Origin: Hoeflea sp.
GTDB taxonomy: Bacteria; Pseudomonadota; Alphaproteobacteria; Rhizobiales; Rhizobiaceae
Direction: 5' to 3'
DNA length: 56,210 bases
NCBI RefSeq assembly: GCF_014359905.1
Contig: NZ_JACIYP010000025.1
Coordinates: 1-56,210 of the forward strand
Program-made: the position numbers and the translations under genes
The notes under the pieces: model-generated
Database searches by the model: none
What the model saw: the letters and a program-made list of their open reading frames with translations, nothing else
What the model was told of the DNA's origin: nothing
Shown here: piece by piece, positions 52,968 to 56,210 of the stretch
How the letters are laid out: each line of letters starts with the position of its first letter
Numbering within the stretch: position 1 is the first letter of the stretch

Positions 52968-54626
52968 TCAATTCTGGCCGCGCATGCCGCGGATCGTGTC
53001 CGCCAGCATCAGCGTCGAGGCATCGTGGTCGCCGCCGTCGCTCTCGCCCTTGACCACCGGCAAAAGCGCAGTCGCCAGTTCCTTGCCGAGTTCCACGCCC
53101 CATTGGTCGAAGGCGTTGATGCCGAAGATCTGCGCCTCGACAAACACCCGGTGCTCATAGAGCGCGATCAGCCGCCCCAGCGTGAACGGCGTCAGCCGCT
53201 CGTGTACCAGCGTGATCGACGGACGGTTGCCGGGAAATGTCTTGTGCGGGGCAAGACGCGCGGCTTCCGTTTCCGAGGCACCGCCGGCAATAAGCTGGGC
53301 ATGGGCTTCCTCGCGGCTGCGCCCGCGCATCAAGGCTTCCGATTGCGCCAGGCAATTGGCGATCAGAAGCTGATGCTGATGCTCAAGCTCCGGCTCGTGG
53401 CCGTTGGCGGCGATGATGAATTCCACCGGAATGACATCGGTGCCCTGATGCAGAAGCTGGAAGAAGGCGTGCTGCCCGTTGGTGCCCGGTTCGCCCCAGA
53501 CGATGGGTCCGGAGGCGGTTGAGAGCGGTTCGCCGTCGATGCCCACAGACTTGCCGTTGGATTCCATGTCGAGCTGCTGCAGATAGGCCGGGAACCGCGA
53601 CAGCCGCTGCTCATAGGGAATGATCGCCCGGCTCGGGTAACCGCAGATGAGCCGGTGCCAGATGCCGAGCAGGCCCAGCATGATCGGCAGGTTCTCAGTG
53701 ACCGGCGCCGCCTTGAAATGCGTGTCCATGGCGCGCGCGCCGGACAGGAACTCGCCGAATGCCTCACGCCCGATGGCGATCATCAGCGGCAGGCCGATGG
53801 CCGACCAGAGCGAATAGCGCCCGCCGACCCAGTCCCAGAAGCCGAAGACGCGGGTCTGGTCGAGGCCGAATTTGGCGACCTTGTCCAGTGCCGTGGAGAC
53901 GGCGGCGAAATGCTGCGCCACGGCTTTTTCACCAAGGGCTGCGACAATGAAATCGCGCGCGGTGGCGGCATTGGTCATGGTCTCGATGGTGGTGAAGGTC
54001 TTCGATGCGACGATGATCAGCGTCGTCTCTGGATCGAGGCCGGACAAGGTGTCCGCGATATGCGCGCCGTCGACATTGGAAACGAAATGCAGCCTCGGCC
54101 CGTCATGATAGGGCGCCAGCGCCAGCGTCGCCATCACCGGGCCGAGGTCGGAGCCACCGATGCCGATATTGACGACATCGGTGAAGGCCTTGCCGGTTGC
54201 GCCGCAAATCGAGCCGTCGCGGATCCCGGCCGAGAAGGCTCCCATGGCGCCGAGCACCGCGTGCACGCCCGGCACCACGTTGTCGCCATCGACCCTGATG
54301 TCGGCATCCGGGGCGGCGCGAAGGGCCGTGTGCAGCACCGCGCGGCCTTCGGTCGAGTTGATCGCTTCGCCGGCAAGCATCCGGTCACGACCGGCTTCGA
54401 CATCCGCTGCACTGGCAAGTTCGCCAAGCAGCGTCAGGGTTTCGTCGGTGATCGCGCATTTGGAAAAATCCATCCGCAGATCGTCGAGCCCGATGGTCAA
54501 GCGCCGGGCGCGATCGGGATCGGCGTGAAAGGCGGCGCGCAAATTGCTCACGATGCCGCTGTCGCGATGGGATTTCAGGCGGGACAGAGCCAGATCGACG
54601 GGTTTCGACAAGGGGCGGGCCTCCAT
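52968..54626 (-). CDS. pgi: Glucose-6-phosphate isomerase
   Basis: 552 residues, the usual length. Signature regions are [48 protein letters not shown] and, near the end, [13 protein letters not shown] with the catalytic Lys. It links glucose-6-phosphate and fructose-6-phosphate. ATG 54626 is chosen; frames starting earlier (54668) add only weak sequence. It lies downstream of fadD on the same strand, separated by a hairpin, so it has its own promoter or depends on read-through. Confidence 0.95.
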   Translation of the reverse strand: MEARPLSKPVDLALSRLKSHRDSGIVSNLRAAFHADPDRARRLTIGLDDLRMDFSKCAITDETLTLLGELASAADVEAGRDRMLAGEAINSTEGRAVLHTALRAAPDADIRVDGDNVVPGVHAVLGAMGAFSAGIRDGSICGATGKAFTDVVNIGIGGSDLGPVMATLALAPYHDGPRLHFVSNVDGAHIADTLSGLDPETTLIIVASKTFTTIETMTNAATARDFIVAALGEKAVAQHFAAVSTALDKVAKFGLDQTRVFGFWDWVGGRYSLWSAIGLPLMIAIGREAFGEFLSGARAMDTHFKAAPVTENLPIMLGLLGIWHRLICGYPSRAIIPYEQRLSRFPAYLQQLDMESNGKSVGIDGEPLSTASGPIVWGEPGTNGQHAFFQLLHQGTDVIPVEFIIAANGHEPELEHQHQLLIANCLAQSEALMRGRSREEAHAQLIAGGASETEAARLAPHKTFPGNRPSITLVHERLTPFTLGRLIALYEHRVFVEAQIFGINAFDQWGVELGKELATALLPVVKGESDGGDHDASTLMLADTIRGMRGQN

Positions 54627-54649
54627 GTTGGGTTGCCCACCTATGCGGC

Positions 54650-54683
54650 GAGGGCCGAGGAAAATCAAGTTTCCGCGGCCCTC
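54650..54683. terminator. Hairpin between fadD and pgi
   Basis: GAGGGCCG-A-GGAAA, six-base loop, TTTCC-G-CGGCCCTC: a 13-pair stem with one internal mismatch. It lies after the fadD end (54756) and 24 bases before the pgi start. There is no T run in the fadD direction, so termination may be partial. Confidence 0.5.
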
Positions 54684-54755
54684 TTGTGTCTGCGTCAGGT
54701 GCTTGCCCGGTCATTTGCGGGGAGAACTGGACGGCTGCGCTGCAGTCCGCGCCAG

Positions 54756-56210
54756 CTACATATCGCGCAGTTCGCGGCGCAGGATCTTGCCGACATTGGT
54801 CTTGGGCAAATCGTCCTTGAACACCACAACCTTGGGCCGCTTGTAGTTGGTGAGCCCCGTGGCGCAATGCGCTTTCACATCGGCCTCGGTGAGGTTCGGG
54901 TCCTTGCGAACGACGAACAGCTTCACCGCTTCGCCGGAATTCTCGTCCGGAATGGCAATCGCGGCGGCTTCGGCGATGCCGGGATGGGCCACCGCCACCT
55001 CTTCGACCTCATTGGGATAGACGTTGAAGCCTGAGACCAGGATCATGTCCTTCTTGCGGTCGACGATCTTGGTGTAGCCCGCCTCGTCCATGAAGCCCAT
55101 GTCGCCCGAGCGGAAATACCCGTCATCGGTCATCACGTTCCTGGTTTCATCGTCGCGGTTCCAGTACCCCGCCATCACCTGCGGTCCCTTGATGCAGATC
55201 TCGCCCACCTCGCCAAGGGCCACGGAATTGCCGTCCTCGTCGCGGATGTCGATGAAGGTCGAGGGCAGGGGCAGGCCTATGGTCCCGGTAAACTCGGTGG
55301 CGTCAAAGCGGTTGGCTGTGGCGACCGGGGCGGTTTCCGACAGGCCGTAGCCTTCCGAAATGACGCAGCCGGTCAATTGCTTCCAGCGATCGGCCACCGG
55401 ACGCTGTACCGCCATGCCGCCGCCAAGGGTGAGAAGCAGCGGCTTGAAGTTGATACTCTTGAAATCCTCGTTGTTCAAAAGCGCGTTGAACAGCGTGTTG
55501 AGACCGGGAAAGACGTTGAATTCGAACTTCTTGAGTTCCTTGACGAAGCCCGGGATGTCGCGCGGATTGGGGATGAGGATGTTGTGTGCGCCTTGCTGCA
55601 TGCCCATCAGCGCATTCACCGTCAGCGCGAAGATGTGATAGAGCGGCAACGCGCAGACATAGACCAGGACGTCGGGCCTGGGCTTGTTGATGAAGGCCGC
55701 CTTGAGCCAGATATCATTCTGCGCCGCATTCGCCAACACGTTGGCATGCGACAGCGTCGCCCCCTTGGAGACGCCGGTGGTGCCGCCGGTATATTGCAGG
55801 AACGCCACGTCGGTGGGTTTGCTGTCAGCGGCCTTGAGCGACTTGCCCTCGCCAGCGTTGAGCGCCGCCTTGAAGCTCACATGGCCGGGAAGCGACCATG
55901 CCGGCACCATCTTTTTGACCTTGCGGACAACGAAATTGACGATATGGCCCTTCAGCCCGAGAAGATCGCCCATGGTCGCCACGCAGACATGCTTGACGTC
56001 GGTGCGGGCGATGACCTGCTCCAGGGTGACGGCGAAGTTCTCGAGGATGATGATCGCCTTGGCGCCGGAATCCTTGAGCTGGTGCTCAAGTTCACGCGGG
56101 GTGTAAAGCGGATTGACATTGACCACGGCATAGCCCGCTCGCAGCACGGCGGCCATCGCCACCGGCATCTGCAGCACATTCGGCATCATCAGCGCCACCC
56201 GGTCGCCCTT
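54756..56210 (-). CDS. fadD: Long-chain acyl-CoA ligase, 5' end outside the window
   Basis: The visible 484 codons cover most of an AMP-forming ligase. The P-loop motif is LQYTGGTTGVSKGATLSH, the second motif GYGLSETAP, and the hinge and catalytic regions YFRSGDMGFMDEAGYTKIVD, FNVYPNEVEEVAVAHPG and the C-terminal Lys in KTNVGKILRRELRD. It activates long-chain fatty acids with CoA; in Sinorhizobium fadD also affects swarming. The frame is open to the last base of the window (KGDRVALMMPN), so about 80 N-terminal residues are missing here. Position next to pgi matches rhizobial chromosomes. Confidence 0.93.
   Translation of the reverse strand, partial: KGDRVALMMPNVLQMPVAMAAVLRAGYAVVNVNPLYTPRELEHQLKDSGAKAIIILENFAVTLEQVIARTDVKHVCVATMGDLLGLKGHIVNFVVRKVKKMVPAWSLPGHVSFKAALNAGEGKSLKAADSKPTDVAFLQYTGGTTGVSKGATLSHANVLANAAQNDIWLKAAFINKPRPDVLVYVCALPLYHIFALTVNALMGMQQGAHNILIPNPRDIPGFVKELKKFEFNVFPGLNTLFNALLNNEDFKSINFKPLLLTLGGGMAVQRPVADRWKQLTGCVISEGYGLSETAPVATANRFDATEFTGTIGLPLPSTFIDIRDEDGNSVALGEVGEICIKGPQVMAGYWNRDDETRNVMTDDGYFRSGDMGFMDEAGYTKIVDRKKDMILVSGFNVYPNEVEEVAVAHPGIAEAAAIAIPDENSGEAVKLFVVRKDPNLTEADVKAHCATGLTNYKRPKVVVFKDDLPKTNVGKILRRELRDM

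Overview
The window is high-GC, densely coded chromosomal DNA from an alphaproteobacterium, most likely of the order Hyphomicrobiales and close to the Rhizobiaceae. The arguments are the fadD / pgi-frk / pyrE / pyrC neighbourhood at the right end (an order I know from Sinorhizobium-type genomes), the PccR-type propionate regulator, the dispersed palindromic elements at the left end and the ectoine catabolic cluster. A marine or halotolerant lifestyle is an inference from the ectoine genes.

Layout. 1-1.8 kb: three copies of a dispersed palindromic element, a cupin and a GIY-YIG-domain protein. 1.8-5.5 kb: propionyl-CoA carboxylase beta subunit (pccB) coupled to the biotin transporter bioY, divergent from the regulator pccR. 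5.5-8.5 kb: aroQ, a BenE-type transporter and a polyphosphate kinase 2. 8.6-13.1 kb: a sulfur block (two YeeE/YedE half-transporters, a Blh-type persulfide dioxygenase, a SulP permease) followed by a 1-Cys peroxiredoxin. 13.2-15.8 kb: a membrane-anchored protein of unknown function and a nitronate monooxygenase with a palindromic operator candidate. 15.9-20.3 kb: tRNA-Thr followed by an AT-richer accessory patch holding a decayed IS3-family element, a LuxR-type regulator without a luxI, a truncated two-partner-secretion adhesin and an RTX-repeat protein. 21.6-35.4 kb: a complete gene set for uptake and breakdown of ectoine and 5-hydroxyectoine (doeD-doeC-doeX on the minus strand; enuR-uehABC-usp-eutABC-doeA-doeB on the plus strand). 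35.4-43.1 kb: an EamA exporter, a DenD-like dehydrogenase, a RidA-like protein, a class IV aminotransferase, an L-2-haloacid dehalogenase, a broken otsA fragment, an L,D-transpeptidase and a HerA-like ATPase. 43.4-48.3 kb: a translationally coupled CDP-deoxysugar cassette (rfbF-rfbG-epimerase-C-methyltransferase) facing a DegT-family sugar aminotransferase. 48.4-56.2 kb: D-amino-acid aminotransferase, an atypical SDR, pyrC, pyrE, frk, pgi and a 5'-incomplete fadD.

The ectoine block is the centrepiece. UehABC should import ectoines, EutABC convert 5-hydroxyectoine to ectoine, DoeA open the ring, DoeB deacetylate to diaminobutyrate, and DoeD plus DoeC carry this to aspartate, under EnuR and DoeX. 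The binding-protein gene uehA, however, carries an in-frame TAA at codon 64 in an otherwise perfectly conserved reading frame. Three copies of a short motif at the enuR start and the uehA promoter are candidate EnuR operators.

I did not find an obviously undescribed system. The best candidates for new biology are the LuxR/RTX patch next to tRNA-Thr and the CDP-linked C-methyl sugar cassette. No CRISPR array or rRNA gene is visible.
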